Assembly (NCBI GenBank): GCA_937876385.1
Contig: CALFHQ010000702.1
Location: 1-6,707 of the forward strand
Source of the DNA: an uncultured Pseudomonadota bacterium
GTDB taxonomy: Bacteria > Myxococcota_A > UBA9042 > CAIXZC01
Length of the DNA: 6,707 nt
Direction of reading: 5' to 3'
Shown here in pieces: positions 6,029-6,707 of this stretch. Under the pieces are notes generated by a model. It was not told where the DNA came from and made no database searches. It saw only the letters and a list, made by a program, of their open reading frames with translations. Position numbers and translations under genes: made by a program. The first letter of the stretch is position 1. Each line of letters begins with the position of its first letter.

Positions 6029-6040
6029 TTCCCCGGGGAA
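6029..6040. repeat. 12-bp perfect palindrome TTCCCCGGGGAA
   Basis: This self-complementary sequence sits between the convergent stops at 5996 and 6046, just after the candidate hairpin. It has no loop, so it would fold poorly in RNA. It may help termination or may be chance. Confidence 0.4.
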
Positions 6041-6045
6041 CCCCC

Positions 6046-6707
6046 TCAAAGCACCATGCCCGTCAGATCACGATACCAGGGACCGTACCCCCCCTCGTTG
6101 AGGTGGGTGACCAGCGGGGGACGAACGACCAGACTCCCCTTTGTTCCCTTGCGAGCCAGGAGCAAAGCGTGGCTGGCGCCCTCGTCGCATCGGGGCTGAA
6201 CGAGTCTCAGAACCACTGGGGCCAGCTTGTTTTCGGGAAGGTGACGCATCAACTCCGGAAGGCGACTTACGGGGTACACAACCGCCAGGTATCCTCCCGG
6301 GGGAAGCAGGTAACGAGAACTCGTCAAGACGTCCTTGAGGGTGCAAGCCAACTCGTGGCGCGCTCGAGCCACCGCCGGGTCTGGAGACAACCGCCCAACC
6401 CCCACAGGGTAGTAAGGTGGGTTGGCCACCACCAGCGGCGACTTCCCTGCCGGAAGAAACTTTGAGATCCGACACAGGTCCCCTTCCACCAGCCCATAGT
6501 GCGACTCCAGGCCATTGGCTTGGAAGGTCGCCGTGGCACATTGGACCATTTCGGGGTCTATTTCTACCCCCTCGCCTGCAGAAAAACCGGCGCTCAACAG
6601 CAAGGTCGAGACGATTCCACTTCCCACCCCCAATTCCACAAAGGTGCCTCGCTGCGTGGTCTCCTGTAACACGAAGTGAGCCAGCCACAGGGCATCCGCC
6701 GAAAACC
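6046..6707 (-). CDS. TrmN6-type tRNA1(Val) adenine-N6 methyltransferase (5' end outside window)
   Basis: The frame is open to the right window edge: 219 complete sense codons, a partial codon and the stop (TGA at 6046-6048). The visible part begins FSADALWLAHFVLQE, matching the region before motif I in this family, so the GTG at 6672 is internal and only some 20-30 N-terminal residues are likely missing. Motif I is ELGVGSG (SAM binding), followed by VEIDP (ribose-binding acidic residue) and VVANPPYYPVGVGRLSPD. NPPYY is the N6-adenine methyltransferase catalytic motif, and the following AxARxE pattern (AVARARHEL) is characteristic of COG4123/TrmN6. The E. coli enzyme (YfiC) methylates A37 of tRNA1(Val). 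PrmC- or Rsm-type enzymes are alternatives, but the region after NPPY fits TrmN6 better. It converges on the lipoprotein gene. Confidence 0.85.
   Translation of the reverse strand, partial: FSADALWLAHFVLQETTQRGTFVELGVGSGIVSTLLLSAGFSAGEGVEIDPEMVQCATATFQANGLESHYGLVEGDLCRISKFLPAGKSPLVVANPPYYPVGVGRLSPDPAVARARHELACTLKDVLTSSRYLLPPGGYLAVVYPVSRLPELMRHLPENKLAPVVLRLVQPRCDEGASHALLLARKGTKGSLVVRPPLVTHLNEGGYGPWYRDLTGMVL

Noticed and set aside
6670..6672. GTG 6672 as the start of the methyltransferase
   Set aside because: The frame continues upstream to the window edge and encodes FSADALWLAHF, which fits the conserved region before motif I, so the GTG is an internal Val codon.

Overview
This is an ordinary-looking bacterial chromosomal segment, moderately GC-rich by eye (not counted), with five protein-coding genes. 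Two of them run off the window ends. No mobile element, CRISPR array, tRNA or rRNA was seen. The pgpH-ybeY gene pair, the SD-led lipoprotein, the sigma70-like promoters and the style of the radical SAM protein fit a Gram-negative in the former Deltaproteobacteria (Myxococcota, Bradymonadota or relatives). This placement is an inference from gene style, not a measured result.

Layout, left to right. (1) 1-478, minus strand: the 5' part of a gene for a protein with a short N-terminal domain followed by a long Ala/Glu/Lys/Arg-rich coiled coil. The coil is built partly from near-perfect 24-bp tandem repeats that continue off the window edge, and a consensus sigma70-type promoter lies upstream. (2) 479-644: divergent intergenic region. 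(3) 645-2165, plus strand: a 506-residue radical SAM enzyme with an unrecognised ~215-residue N-terminal region, a canonical CxxxCxxC site and a C-terminal cysteine cluster that may hold a second iron-sulfur cluster. (4) 5389-2186, minus strand: a two-gene operon, pgpH (7TM receptor with cytoplasmic HD phosphohydrolase, c-di-AMP phosphodiesterase family) followed with no gap (TAGATG) by ybeY (16S rRNA maturation and ribosome quality-control endoribonuclease). (5) 5390-5504: a second divergent control region with one promoter in each direction and a 10-bp perfect palindrome between them. (6) 5505-5996, plus strand: a small lipoprotein with four cysteines in the mature part. (7) 6046-6707, minus strand: a TrmN6-type (COG4123) N6-adenine methyltransferase, 5'-truncated by the window.

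Functionally, pgpH-ybeY joins second-messenger turnover to ribosome maturation, and a tRNA-modification gene lies nearby. The lipoprotein and the radical SAM gene have no visible functional link to them. The most interesting points are the radical SAM enzyme with its unknown N-terminal region, and the signs that both pgpH and the radical SAM gene may be transcribed as leaderless mRNAs: each has a TANNNT box 6-7 nt before an ATG that lacks a well-placed Shine-Dalgarno sequence. I did not find a convincing new multi-gene system in this window.
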